Shown here: positions 1 through 7,837 of the stretch, in pieces
Position numbering within the stretch: the first letter of the stretch is position 1
How the letters are laid out: the number at the start of each line of letters is the position of its first letter
From: Alphaproteobacteria bacterium
GTDB lineage: Bacteria; Pseudomonadota; Alphaproteobacteria; SMXS01
DNA length: 39,437 nt
Direction of reading: 5' to 3'
Assembly (NCBI GenBank): GCA_004356955.1
Contig: SMXS01000009.1
Location: 1 to 39,437 of the forward strand
The notes under the pieces: generated by a model
What the model was told of the DNA's origin: nothing
Database searches by the model: none
The model's input: only the letters and a program-made list of their open reading frames with translations
Made by a program: the position numbers and the translations under genes

Positions 1-1
1 C

Positions 2-145
2 CTGGTCGATGTGGTGAACGACGACCGGATGTTCCTGCCGTTTGAAACAGATGAAGGCGATTTTGTCATCTTGAACAAGACACTGATCGCAAAGTTGCAA
101 GATCGCGAAGGGGCTTCCAAGCTCAGATTGCGGGCAGCTGACTAA
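2..145 (+). CDS. C-terminal end of an unidentified protein (partial)
   Basis: An open frame runs in from the left edge and stops at TAA 143-145, giving 47 visible residues that begin LVDVVNDDRMFLPF and end LRLRAAD. It contains the phrase FLPFETDEGDFVILNKTLIA, acidic then hydrophobic, like a small beta-rich conserved hypothetical domain. I do not recognise the family with confidence. The codon use resembles neighbouring genes and the frame is uninterrupted, so it is probably the real end of a gene starting outside the window. It lies 31 bases before the next gene on the same strand and could be co-transcribed with it. Confidence 0.55.
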   Translation: MVDVVNDDRMFLPFETDEGDFVILNKTLIAKLQDREGASKLRLRAAD

Positions 146-176
146 CCCATTTCCTGTCTCAGATCTTTGGCCCATT

Positions 177-1499
177 ATGATTTCCTACCAAGAAACCTAT
201 CAGCAAAAACTGGTCACGCCTGACGAGGCCGTCGCGCCTATTGAAGACCGCTCCAACCTCATCATTTCCATGAGCGCCTCTATGCCGCCCGCGCTGATGG
301 ATGCCGTTGGGCGCAAAGCAAAGAATGGCGGCTATAACAATCTGAATCTCTATTACATGCATGCATCGCCCGCTGCGGCGCAAAGCCTGATCCGGGCTGA
401 CTTGATGGATGTCATCCATCCACATCCACTGTTTATGAGTGTCTTTGATCGCATGTTGGCCAAAGAAGGGCGGGACCAGGGCAAGGATTGGGTCGACTTT
501 ATCCCCTGCATGTTCCACCAAGCTGGCCGATTGCTGACTGAAAATATATCCCCAGACGCCTTCATCGTAACTGTGTCCCCCATGGACAAGGCGGGTTATT
601 TCAGCCTTGGCACCAATGCAGATTATGGCGCGACCGTCGTGCGCCACGCAAAAAATGTCATTGTCGAGGTCAACACCCACATGCCGCGCACGTTCGGTGA
701 ATGCCTGGTGCATGTGAACGATGTGGACTTCATCGTCGAAAATGATGTGCCCCTGATGGAAGGGGTGTTGGGCCCGCCAGAAGACATAGACATCGTGATT
801 GCCAAACAGGTGGCGGCCGAAATTCCCGATGCCGCGACATTGCAAATGGGCATTGGGGCCGTCCCCAGCATCGTGCTGGGAGAACTGGCCAATCACAATG
901 ATTTGGGACTGCATACGGAGCTGTTTTCGACCCCCATGATTCCATTGATCAAAAGTGGTGTCATCAACGGGCGGGCAAAGACTGTGATGCCCATGAAGCA
1001 TGTGTTCACCCTGGCGATTGGCGACCGGAATACTTACGAATTTATGGACGACAATCCGTCGATTGTGGGTTACCCGGCTGATTGGGTAAACAGCCCAGCT
1101 GTCATCCGCAAGAACGACCGGATGATTTCGGTGAATGCGGCCCTCGAGGTTGACCTGACCGGTCAGATCAACGCGTCAGCCATGGGTGGTCTGCCTTTCA
1201 GCGGGACGGGCGGCCAGCTGGATTTTGTGCGCGGGGCCTATTCATCGAAGGGGGGCAAATCCTTCATTGCCATGCGGTCAGCCACCAAACACGGTAAAAT
1301 CTCCAAGATTGTTCCCACCATCCAGGGTGGTACCATCACCGATACGCGTATGGACACCCATTATGTGGTGACTGAACAGGGCATGGTTAATCTAAAAGGT
1401 CGGTCATTGTCAGAACGTGCAGAAATGCTAATCGGCATTGCCCACCCAGATTTTCGGGATGAATTGCGCGCCGCCGCCAATCGGATGCATTTGCTTTAA
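177..1499 (+). CDS. Acetyl-CoA hydrolase/transferase family protein (4-hydroxybutyrate CoA-transferase-like)
   Basis: This 440-residue protein has the length and two-domain layout of class I CoA transferases of the Cat1/4-hydroxybutyrate CoA-transferase group. These enzymes move CoA between an acyl-CoA and a carboxylate in the cytoplasm through a glutamyl-CoA intermediate. The conserved LQMGIGAVP loop is at about residues 222-230, and the segment LGLHTELFS places the expected catalytic glutamate at about residue 248. The C-terminal half has the family glycine-rich segment around GGLPFSGTGGQLDF. No clear Shine-Dalgarno sequence precedes the ATG at 177, so the start is less certain than the family call. 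The gene converges on the MFS gene and their stop codons overlap. The substrate cannot be read from sequence; acyl-CoA activation for the catabolic genes downstream is a reasonable guess. Confidence 0.88.
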   Translation: MISYQETYQQKLVTPDEAVAPIEDRSNLIISMSASMPPALMDAVGRKAKNGGYNNLNLYYMHASPAAAQSLIRADLMDVIHPHPLFMSVFDRMLAKEGRDQGKDWVDFIPCMFHQAGRLLTENISPDAFIVTVSPMDKAGYFSLGTNADYGATVVRHAKNVIVEVNTHMPRTFGECLVHVNDVDFIVENDVPLMEGVLGPPEDIDIVIAKQVAAEIPDAATLQMGIGAVPSIVLGELANHNDLGLHTELFSTPMIPLIKSGVINGRAKTVMPMKHVFTLAIGDRNTYEFMDDNPSIVGYPADWVNSPAVIRKNDRMISVNAALEVDLTGQINASAMGGLPFSGTGGQLDFVRGAYSSKGGKSFIAMRSATKHGKISKIVPTIQGGTITDTRMDTHYVVTEQGMVNLKGRSLSERAEMLIGIAHPDFRDELRAAANRMHLL

Positions 1500-2755
1500 C
1501 TTAGCGGCTCGTTGCGCCTGTCCTGGATCGTCAGGGCCACACAAAAACTGACAATTGCCATTGCGGCGATATACCACGCGAAAGACAGATCATCATGGGT
1601 GCGGTTGATCAGCCACAGCGCGACAATAGGCGCTGTCCCGCCAAAGATGGCATAAGTCAGATTATAGCCAAGGCTGACGGCCGACACGCGCACATTGTGC
1701 GGGAACATCTCTGTCATCGCCGCGGGCAGGACAGACATGAACAATGAAATAATGGCGGCAAACCCGATTTGCCCGGTCAAAATCAGGGTGATGTCGGGAT
1801 GATGCATCAGCCACAATAATGGATAAGCCATCACCGCCATACTACCCATGCCAATCAACAACATCAGCTTGCGGCCATATTTGTCGGACAAAATGGCGGC
1901 AATGGGAATGAACACCAGTAATGTGGCCATCGACAGGGTGTTGATGTCGAGGGCGGTTGAGTTGGGTTCCTGCACCCGGTCTATCAGCCAGGTCACGATA
2001 TAGACAAAGATCAGATAAAAGCTGACTGCCGAGACAATATTCAGCGCCGATACGCGCAGCATCTCGCGCCAATGCTTTGTAAAAGCGGTTTTAACAGGGG
2101 ATTCTGCAAGGGCAGCAGGCTCTTCGGCGGGCATGCCCCGGCGGATCAAAAAGCCAACCAGGGCCACCACAATGCCGCCCAGGAAGGCTGATCGCCAACC
2201 CCAGGTCATGAGGGCCTCGTCGGTCAAGAAGCTGGTGAGGCCTGCCCCTACGGCTGATCCCAACATCGTGCCAGCGACGGCACCAAACATGGCCCAACTG
2301 GTAAAGAAACCGCGTTTGCCCGGTGGCGCACTTTCAGCCAGGAACACGATCGAGCTGGTATATTCACCACCGACGGCCACACCCTGGGCCATCCGCAACA
2401 GCACCATCAAGACGGCGGCGGCCATGCCGATGCTTTCATAGGTCGGCAATAGGCCAATCAGGAAGGTCGGGACCGCCATTAACATTACCGACAGTATCAG
2501 CGAGCGCCCGCGCCCCAATTTGTCGCCAATATGCCCAAACAAGGCTGCACCGACGGGGCGCATCAAAAACCCGGCGGCGAAGGCGCCAAAGGCTGCAATC
2601 AGTGAGATGGTCGGGTCGTCTGACGGAAAAAATTGCCGGGCGATGATGGGGGCAAAAAAGCCGTAGACCGCAAAATCATACCATTCCAGCACATTGCCGG
2701 CGATCCCAGCGGTGATCGTATGGCGCCGAGACCATTTGGGTTGGCTTGAAGACAT
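1496..2755 (-). CDS. MFS transporter, metabolite:H+ symporter type
   Basis: A 419-residue membrane protein with about 12 hydrophobic segments. The N-terminal signature NVLEWYDFAVYGFFA (about residues 21-35) and the loop motif GHIGDKLGRGRS after the second membrane segment (about 74-85) are typical of the metabolite:H+ symporter branch of the major facilitator superfamily. That branch includes ProP-, KgtP- and ShiA-like permeases for small organic acids and betaines. The ATG at 2755 has a good AGGGAG Shine-Dalgarno sequence that overlaps the stop of the ZIP transporter gene upstream, and the two are 10 bases apart, so they are probably one operon. The gene ends tail to tail with the CoA-transferase gene, the stop codons overlapping at 1496-1499. 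Substrate is unknown; a carboxylate would fit the CoA-transferase next door. Confidence 0.9.
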   Translation of the reverse strand: MSSSQPKWSRRHTITAGIAGNVLEWYDFAVYGFFAPIIARQFFPSDDPTISLIAAFGAFAAGFLMRPVGAALFGHIGDKLGRGRSLILSVMLMAVPTFLIGLLPTYESIGMAAAVLMVLLRMAQGVAVGGEYTSSIVFLAESAPPGKRGFFTSWAMFGAVAGTMLGSAVGAGLTSFLTDEALMTWGWRSAFLGGIVVALVGFLIRRGMPAEEPAALAESPVKTAFTKHWREMLRVSALNIVSAVSFYLIFVYIVTWLIDRVQEPNSTALDINTLSMATLLVFIPIAAILSDKYGRKLMLLIGMGSMAVMAYPLLWLMHHPDITLILTGQIGFAAIISLFMSVLPAAMTEMFPHNVRVSAVSLGYNLTYAIFGGTAPIVALWLINRTHDDLSFAWYIAAMAIVSFCVALTIQDRRNEPLS

Positions 2756-2765
2756 TACTTTCTCC

Positions 2766-3515
2766 CTAAGCCCATATGGCGATCAAGGCCATCAGGGTAA
2801 ATCCGGCAACAACGGCGCCCCATTTCAGGGCAGTGCGGCCACCCGACCTCATGGCACCCGGCAATATATCGAAACAGGCGACGTACAAGAAAGTGCCCGT
2901 CGCCAGGCCGTCAAACACGGCTTCCAGTGCCAGATCGGTAGTCCCTGTAAAGGCTGATGACAAATATGTCCCCAGGGCAATGCCCAATGGCGTCATGGCT
3001 GCAAACATCAATATTGTGCGATTGTGATGGGCGGGTTCTGCGTCGTCCTTTGCCAGCGCGATCCCAAGCGCAAAACCTGCGCTACCCTTATGGGCCATGA
3101 TTGCCACAAAGATGGCGGCGGACGCGACACCAGCACCCTCCAGACCCAAGGCCGCGCCTGCGATGATTGAATGGATCGACAGAACCAGAAACAGAAGGGT
3201 TGGGTGCCCTCCCTCTTTATTGGTTTGGATGCGGCTTTTGCCGAGTTGGTCAAACAACAAGATCAGCAACAGTCCCAGGCCGGCAACAACAGACGCGAAG
3301 GGGAAATCTATATCCCCTGCAAGCTGTGAGAATTTGTCAGCCGAATCAGGCAACAAATGTATCAGGCCTGCGCCCAAGAAAATGCCACCCGAAAAGGCCT
3401 CGCCAAGGTCTATCAGGTTGGACCGATGCGCATGTCCTTTGGCTTTGGCCGGCGCGCGTCCGCCAATCAAACCAATGATAAAGATTGAGACCATGTAAAA
3501 TAGCGTAACCAACAA
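2766..3515 (-). CDS. ZIP family metal cation transporter
   Basis: A 249-residue integral membrane protein of the ZIP family, which imports divalent metals such as zinc, iron or manganese across the inner membrane. Supporting features are the segment LIHLLPDS (His53, Asp57), the membrane-embedded metal motif HSIIAGAALG (His115) and the paired segment MAHKGSAGFALG (His142-Lys143). Family members often have HN or HE at the last site, so the HK pair is a variation. A cytoplasmic-type loop near residues 22-33 contains histidines, as is common in the family. I read the start as TTG at 3513-3515 because a strong AGGGGGGA sequence lies six bases upstream; the first internal ATG (3494) has none. It is the first gene of a two-gene operon with the MFS transporter. 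Confidence 0.85.
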   Translation of the reverse strand: MLVTLFYMVSIFIIGLIGGRAPAKAKGHAHRSNLIDLGEAFSGGIFLGAGLIHLLPDSADKFSQLAGDIDFPFASVVAGLGLLLILLFDQLGKSRIQTNKEGGHPTLLFLVLSIHSIIAGAALGLEGAGVASAAIFVAIMAHKGSAGFALGIALAKDDAEPAHHNRTILMFAAMTPLGIALGTYLSSAFTGTTDLALEAVFDGLATGTFLYVACFDILPGAMRSGGRTALKWGAVVAGFTLMALIAIWA

Positions 3516-3620
3516 GATATCCCCCCTCAGGAAAGTAGGATAATGCCTAGCATAGAGTGGCTTGTGAAGCGTGGAGTTCGCCAGTTATTTCATCTGGCAA
3601 CAATCTCTACTATGGTGCAG

Positions 3621-3645
3621 CCCGAATCATGGCCCCCGAATCATG
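3621..3645. repeat. Short direct repeat in the trhO leader
   Basis: The 11-base sequence CCCGAATCATG occurs twice, at 3621-3631 and 3635-3645, with a 14-base period, about 35 bases before the trhO start. A further small inverted repeat (GCCAG...CTGGC) lies at about 3579-3597. The 165-base gap between the divergent ZIP and trhO genes should hold both promoters; I could not assign -35/-10 boxes with confidence. The repeat may be a regulator site or replication slippage. Confidence 0.4.
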
Positions 3646-3680
3646 AACAGAGCGTGGTCGCTTCTGACTGGTAATTAGTA

Positions 3681-4628
3681 ATGAAGACTGACAATAAAAT
3701 CGTCATTGTGGCGCTATATAATTTCACGGCGTTTCCCAACTTTGAAGAGTTGAGGGAACCGCTGCAGGCTTGCTGTGCCCAGGCGGGTACGATGGGCACC
3801 ATATTGCTGGCGAGCGAAGGCATCAACGGCACTATCGCTGGATCGCGTGTCGGTGTTGATGCTGTGCTGGCGCATATCCGCGACCTGCCGGGTTGTGCTG
3901 ATCTGGCACACAAGGAGTCCTTTGATACAGAAAACCCGTTTCTGCGCATGAAAGTGCGCCTGAAGAAAGAGATTGTCACCATGGGCGTGCCTGGCACGGA
4001 CCCTAACAATATTGTCGGGACCTATGTAAACCCTGACGATTGGGATGCGCTGATTTCTGACCCCGATGTCGTCGTTATTGATACACGGAACGACTACGAG
4101 GTCGGCATTGGCACCTTCAAAGGCGCGATTGACCCGAACATCAAATCTTTTCGGGAATTTCCCGATTGGTTTCATGCACAGGACATTATTAGCCCGGATA
4201 CCAAAGTGGCGATGTTCTGTACCGGCGGTATTCGCTGCGAAAAGTCGACCGCCTTTGTGAAGGCTGCGGGCATCAAGGACGTGTTCCACCTCAAGGGTGG
4301 TATCCTGAAATATCTGGAAACCCAGCCCGAAGAGGACAATCTGTGGGAAGGCCAGTGCTTTGTCTTTGATGATCGGGTGTCGGTGGGTCCTGGACTGGTG
4401 CCCGGCGATTACGACATGTGCCATGCCTGTCGCCAACCCATTACCGAAGATGACAAGCTGTCCGAGCTGTATGTGCCTGGCGTTGCGTGTCCCAAGTGCC
4501 ATGACGTCAGCTCGCCCGAACAAAAGCAGCGCTTTGCCGAGCGCCAAAAGCAGATGGATTTGGCCCAAGCCAAGGGTGAACAGCACCTTGGGTCGGCGCC
4601 CCTAAAGGTAAAAGCTGCGGAGGGTTGA
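3681..4628 (+). CDS. trhO: tRNA uridine-34 hydroxylase TrhO (rhodanese-domain protein)
   Basis: The 315-residue protein matches the TrhO/YceA family, which hydroxylates uridine 34 in the anticodon loop of certain tRNAs in an oxygen-dependent way as part of 5-(carboxy)methoxyuridine formation. The N-terminal ferredoxin-like domain contains ASEGINGTI (about residues 44-52). The rhodanese domain carries the active loop CTGGIRCEK with the catalytic Cys at about 180. The C-terminal part has the CxxC pairs CHAC (247-250) and CPKC (270-273), likely a zinc site. Length and motif order are normal for the family. The stop TGA overlaps the ATG of the GST gene (ATG at 4628), indicating a translationally coupled operon trhO-GST-dcp. 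The start ATG at 3681 has only a weak ribosome-binding site. Confidence 0.95.
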   Translation: MKTDNKIVIVALYNFTAFPNFEELREPLQACCAQAGTMGTILLASEGINGTIAGSRVGVDAVLAHIRDLPGCADLAHKESFDTENPFLRMKVRLKKEIVTMGVPGTDPNNIVGTYVNPDDWDALISDPDVVVIDTRNDYEVGIGTFKGAIDPNIKSFREFPDWFHAQDIISPDTKVAMFCTGGIRCEKSTAFVKAAGIKDVFHLKGGILKYLETQPEEDNLWEGQCFVFDDRVSVGPGLVPGDYDMCHACRQPITEDDKLSELYVPGVACPKCHDVSSPEQKQRFAERQKQMDLAQAKGEQHLGSAPLKVKAAEG

Positions 4629-5311
4629 TGACAGACGTCGAAACCAGATCGGATGGCTTGCCAATCCTGTATTCGTTTCGGCGCTGTCCCTATGCCATGC
4701 GGACCCGTATGGCGCTGTCAAAGTCCCAGACTGTCTGTGCCCTTCGCGAAGTTCTTTTGCGCGACAAACCGGCAGAAATGATGGTGGCCTCGTCCAAGGG
4801 CACCGTGCCCGTCATTGTGTTGTCGGACGGTACAATCATTGATGAAAGCCTCGACGTGATGCTGTGGTCGCTGGGCAAAAGCGACCCGGACGGTTGGTTG
4901 CAGCCCCAGCGCGGCACGCTCGACGACATGATGGCGCTGATCTCCGAGGCCGATGGGCCTTTCAAAACCCATCTGGACCGATACAAATACGGCACGCGCT
5001 ACCCTGGTGAACAGGCGCTGGATCATCGCGCGGCGGGCCTGGTGTTCCTACAGCAGCTGGACACGATTTTGGCGGCATCATCTTATCTATTTGGTGACCG
5101 ACCGGCCCTGGCCGATATCGCAATATTCCCCTTTGTGCGCCAATTCGCCAATACCGACCGAGACTGGTTTGACGCGTTGTCCCTGCCAGCGTTGCAGGCA
5201 TGGCTGGCAGGCTGGTTGGGCTCCGACCTGTTCAAAGGGGTAATGCAAAAATGGCCGGTCTGGCAGACGGGCGATACCGAACCCTTGTTTCCACAAAAGG
5301 ACGCTGCATGA
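4628..5311 (+). CDS. Glutathione S-transferase family protein
   Basis: A 227-residue protein with an N-terminal thioredoxin-fold domain carrying the CPYAMR motif (Cys at about residue 20) and the cis-proline stretch GTVPVIV. An all-helical C-terminal domain includes FGDRPALADIAIFPFV, the N-capping segment typical of GSTs. Members with a CPxA motif often act as glutathione-dependent thiol reductases rather than conjugating enzymes. I place the start at ATG 4628, which overlaps the trhO stop; a TTG three bases earlier is also in frame but less likely. The gene's own TGA overlaps the dcp ATG at 5308, so all three genes are coupled. Precise substrate unknown. Confidence 0.88.
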   Translation: MTDVETRSDGLPILYSFRRCPYAMRTRMALSKSQTVCALREVLLRDKPAEMMVASSKGTVPVIVLSDGTIIDESLDVMLWSLGKSDPDGWLQPQRGTLDDMMALISEADGPFKTHLDRYKYGTRYPGEQALDHRAAGLVFLQQLDTILAASSYLFGDRPALADIAIFPFVRQFANTDRDWFDALSLPALQAWLAGWLGSDLFKGVMQKWPVWQTGDTEPLFPQKDAA

Positions 5312-7350
5312 CCAACAACAATAATCCGCTGCTACAGACCTGGGATACGCCCTTCGGTGTGCCCCCGTTCCGAGACATTGAAGAAGATCACTTCATGCCA
5401 GCCTTTCACGCGGCGATGGAATTGCATTGTCAGGAAATTGCGGTAATTGCCGACCAGCAGGCAGCGCCGACTTTTGAAAATACGATTGAGGCGCTAGAGA
5501 AAAGCGGCGATACCCTGTCGCGGGTCTCGGCAGCCTTTTTCAACCTGTCCGCGGCCCACACGAATGAAGCGCTGCAAGATATTCAGGTGCAGGTCTCGCC
5601 GTTACTGTCGCGGCACTACAGCACCATTTCTTTGAACGCGACTCTGTTTGCGCGGATTGAAGCACTCACAGAGGCCGATCTTGACCTGAGCGCGGAACAA
5701 GCTCGGGTGCTGGAGCGCTATCATACGGGAAATATCCGTGCTGGCGCCAAGTTAAAGGGCGATGATCGGGATCGCATTGCAGCGATCAGCGAACGCCTGG
5801 CCGAAATTGGCACCCAATTCGCCCAGAATATGTTGGCGGATGAAAGCGACTGGGAAATGGTCCTTGAAGAAGGCGACCTTGATGGCTTGCCAGACTTTTT
5901 GCGCGCACAAGCTGCCAACGAGGCAATGGCCAGGGGCCATGATGGCAAATTTGTCATCACCTTGTCGCGGTCGAGCATCGAACCCTTTTTGATGTCGTCA
6001 GCGCGGCGCGACTTGCGCGAACGCGCCTTCACAGCGTGGGCCAAGCGCGGCGACAATGATGACGCCAACGACAATAAGGCCGTGATTGCCGAAACCATGG
6101 CCCTGCGGGCCGAAAAAGCCAAATTGCTGGGTTTTGCGAATTTTGCCGACTTTCGCTTGGACGACCAGATGGCCAAAGAGCCTGCCCGGGCGCGGGATCT
6201 GTTGTTGCAAGTGTGGGCCCCGGCCAAAAAAATAGCGGCGAGCGAAAAGAAAAAGCTGCAGGACATGGCGCAGGATGACGGCGAAAATTTCGATATAGCC
6301 CCGTGGGATTGGCGCTATTACGCCGAAAAAGTGCGCAAGGCAGAATTTGATATCGATGCCTCCGATGTGAAGCCCTACCTGCAGCTCGATCAGATGATCG
6401 ATGCTGCGTTCGATACGGCGACAAAATTGTTCGGTCTGCAGTTCCGGTCGGTTGACGACGTGCCGACCTATCACCCTGACATTCAGGTTTGGGAAGTGCT
6501 GGATGACAAGGGCGACCATTTGGGTCTGTTCATGGGTGACTATTTTGCCCGATCCTCTAAACGCAGTGGAGCCTGGATGACCGGCTTTCGCGAGCAGGAA
6601 AATCTGACAGGCCGGGTTCGTCCCATCGTTTGTAATGTTTGTAACTTTGCCAAAGGTGCCGATGGCCAGCCGACGCTATTGTCCTTTGACGATGCGCGCA
6701 CGTTGTTTCATGAATTCGGTCACGCCCTGCATGGGTTGATGTCTGATGTGACCTATCCGACGATCTCTGGCACCAATGTTGCGCGCGACTATGTCGAGCT
6801 GCCGTCGCAGCTGTTTGAGCACTGGTTGTCCGAACCCCAGATATTGACGCAGTTCGCATTGCATCATGAAACGGGCGAACCCATGCCGCAGGATCTGCTG
6901 GATCGGTTGCAGGCTGCAGAAAACTTCAATCAGGGGTTTACGACCGTTGAATTTGTCGCCTCGGCCCTGGTGGATATGGAACTGCACCTGCGCGATGACT
7001 TCACGGATTTTGACATCGGTACGGCCGAGCAAGAAATACTGGCTGATATCGGCATGCCAGCAGAAATCATCATGCGCCACCGGTCGCCGCATTTTGGCCA
7101 CATCTTTGCCGGGGATGGCTATGCGGCTGGATACTACAGCTATATGTGGTCCGAAGTGATGGACGCTGACGCCTTCCAGGCATTTGAAGAAACAGGCGAT
7201 ATTTTCGATAAAGAAATTGCAACTCGACTGAAAACTGAAATTTATTCTTCGGGCGGTCGGCAAGACCCGGCGGACGCGTTTAGGGCCTTTAGAGGCCGCG
7301 ATCCCAAGGCCGAAGCGCTTTTGCGCAAACGCGGGCTTGATGCGGTATGA
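5308..7350 (+). CDS. dcp: M3 family peptidyl-dipeptidase Dcp
   Basis: A zinc metallopeptidase of family M3A, 680 residues from the ATG at 5308, almost exactly the length of Escherichia coli Dcp (681). Dcp removes dipeptides from the C-terminus of peptides in the cytoplasm or periplasm. The zinc motif HEFGHALH begins at residue 468. The following segment SGTNVARDYVELPSQ matches the Dcp-type third-ligand region, and the C-terminal HIFAGDGYAAGYYSYMW is the substrate-binding loop. The frame is open further upstream, but the ATG overlapping the GST stop (ATGA) is the natural start and gives an N-terminus aligned with Dcp. No signal peptide is seen. The related oligopeptidase A (PrlC) is the main alternative; overall resemblance favours Dcp. 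Confidence 0.93.
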   Translation: MTNNNNPLLQTWDTPFGVPPFRDIEEDHFMPAFHAAMELHCQEIAVIADQQAAPTFENTIEALEKSGDTLSRVSAAFFNLSAAHTNEALQDIQVQVSPLLSRHYSTISLNATLFARIEALTEADLDLSAEQARVLERYHTGNIRAGAKLKGDDRDRIAAISERLAEIGTQFAQNMLADESDWEMVLEEGDLDGLPDFLRAQAANEAMARGHDGKFVITLSRSSIEPFLMSSARRDLRERAFTAWAKRGDNDDANDNKAVIAETMALRAEKAKLLGFANFADFRLDDQMAKEPARARDLLLQVWAPAKKIAASEKKKLQDMAQDDGENFDIAPWDWRYYAEKVRKAEFDIDASDVKPYLQLDQMIDAAFDTATKLFGLQFRSVDDVPTYHPDIQVWEVLDDKGDHLGLFMGDYFARSSKRSGAWMTGFREQENLTGRVRPIVCNVCNFAKGADGQPTLLSFDDARTLFHEFGHALHGLMSDVTYPTISGTNVARDYVELPSQLFEHWLSEPQILTQFALHHETGEPMPQDLLDRLQAAENFNQGFTTVEFVASALVDMELHLRDDFTDFDIGTAEQEILADIGMPAEIIMRHRSPHFGHIFAGDGYAAGYYSYMWSEVMDADAFQAFEETGDIFDKEIATRLKTEIYSSGGRQDPADAFRAFRGRDPKAEALLRKRGLDAV

Positions 7351-7490
7351 ACAAAATCGGCTAAGTACCTAAAAACTATCTAAAATTCGAATTTAAAAGA
7401 ACTTTACTTACATGAACTATCTGTGTTTATGGGCAGTGTAATTAGTATCTGAGGCACATGATTGACGCTGAATATGTCGATCGCCTGGCG

Positions 7491-7580
7491 ACTAACCACG
7501 AAACGGCAAACCGTCAGTAATGGCGGGACGCAAAGCCACCGGCCCTTTTCACAAGGGTGGCGAGGTTACCGAAAGGAAGG
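7491..7580 (+). promoter_or_regulatory. Cyclic-di-GMP-I riboswitch (GEMM-I)
   Basis: The segment carries the conserved GEMM-I pieces in order: ACGGCAAACC at 7502-7512, GGGACGCAAAGCC at 7525-7537, and GAGGTTACCGAA near 7562-7573. A short closing helix P1 can form between 7493-7497 and 7564-7568. The P2 stem 7511-7516/7521-7526 is capped by a GUAA tetraloop, the GNRA loop that docks in this family. The P3 stem 7543-7547/7553-7557 follows. Such aptamers bind cyclic di-GMP and control the downstream gene. Here the purine-rich 3' edge GGAAGG (7575-7580) is also the Shine-Dalgarno sequence of the small ORF at 7587, so translational control is possible. The AT-rich stretch 7351-7490 upstream probably contains the promoter and includes a 12-base palindrome AAATTCGAATTT at 7383-7394. 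Confidence 0.9.
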
Positions 7581-7586
7581 CAGAAA

Positions 7587-7736
7587 ATGCCGATAGTAGA
7601 AAGCCGCCCGGTCGCTTGGGATACCCTGGACAACCAGGCCTATGCCCGGACCCTGGCCAACAGCATTTCCAACTATCGTCCGACCTATTCGCTCAGCGCT
7701 GACAAGTGGTGGTTGCACACATTTCGCAAAGCATAA
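7587..7736 (+). CDS. Small protein (49 aa) under a c-di-GMP riboswitch
   Basis: ATG 7587 to TAA 7734-7736 encodes 49 residues beginning MPIVESRPVAWDTLD and ending KWWLHTFRKA. A GGAAGG Shine-Dalgarno sequence sits six bases before the ATG and directly after the riboswitch core, the arrangement expected for a real riboswitch-controlled gene. There is no signal peptide or membrane segment; the C-terminus is rich in aromatic and basic residues (WWLHTFRK), and the middle reads like an amphipathic helix (NQAYARTLANSISNY). I do not recognise a family. No other gene follows before the terminator at 7781, so this small protein is the only visible output of the riboswitch. It may be a short effector or regulator of surface/motility behaviour; that is inference. 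Confidence 0.65.
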   Translation: MPIVESRPVAWDTLDNQAYARTLANSISNYRPTYSLSADKWWLHTFRKA

Positions 7737-7742
7737 AGTTTT

Positions 7743-7779
7743 GTTAGGGGCTACCGTCCACATTGGTGGACGTCCTAAC
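7743..7779 (+). other. Stem-loop between small ORF and terminator
   Basis: A two-part hairpin: outer stem GTTAGG (7743-7748) with CCTAAC (7774-7779), then an asymmetric internal loop, then a perfect inner stem CGTCCAC (7755-7761) with GTGGACG (7766-7772) around an ATTG loop. It starts seven bases after the small ORF stop and is immediately followed by the terminator hairpin. It has no T-tract, so it is not itself a terminator; it may protect the mRNA end, or a processed 3' fragment could be a small RNA. Confidence 0.5.
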
Positions 7780-7780
7780 T

Positions 7781-7817
7781 AAAAGCCCGGTCCCTGGTTT
7801 ACAAGGGCCGGGCTTTT
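7781..7817. terminator. Strong bidirectional intrinsic terminator
   Basis: AAAAGCCCGG plus TCCCT (7781-7795) pairs with AAGGG plus CCGGGCTTTT (7803-7817) around a short loop. The stem is GC-rich with a T-tract on one strand and an A-tract on the other, so it can end transcription from the riboswitch/small ORF on the plus strand and from the thioesterase gene (stop at 7838) on the minus strand. Confidence 0.9.
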
Positions 7818-7837
7818 AAGATTCCGGGTTTTGTGAT

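Noticed and set aside
159-1001. Long 280-codon open frame on the minus strand over the CoA-transferase gene
   Set aside because: It is antisense to a complete, well-recognised gene, has no domain resemblance and no ribosome-binding site; it reflects codon bias.
3621-3645. Short direct repeat as a possible insertion-sequence target duplication
   Set aside because: No element lies between the two copies; only three bases separate them.
3714-4586. 290-codon minus-strand frame over trhO
   Set aside because: It lies fully opposite trhO, whose motifs are complete; the translation looks like low-complexity shadow sequence.
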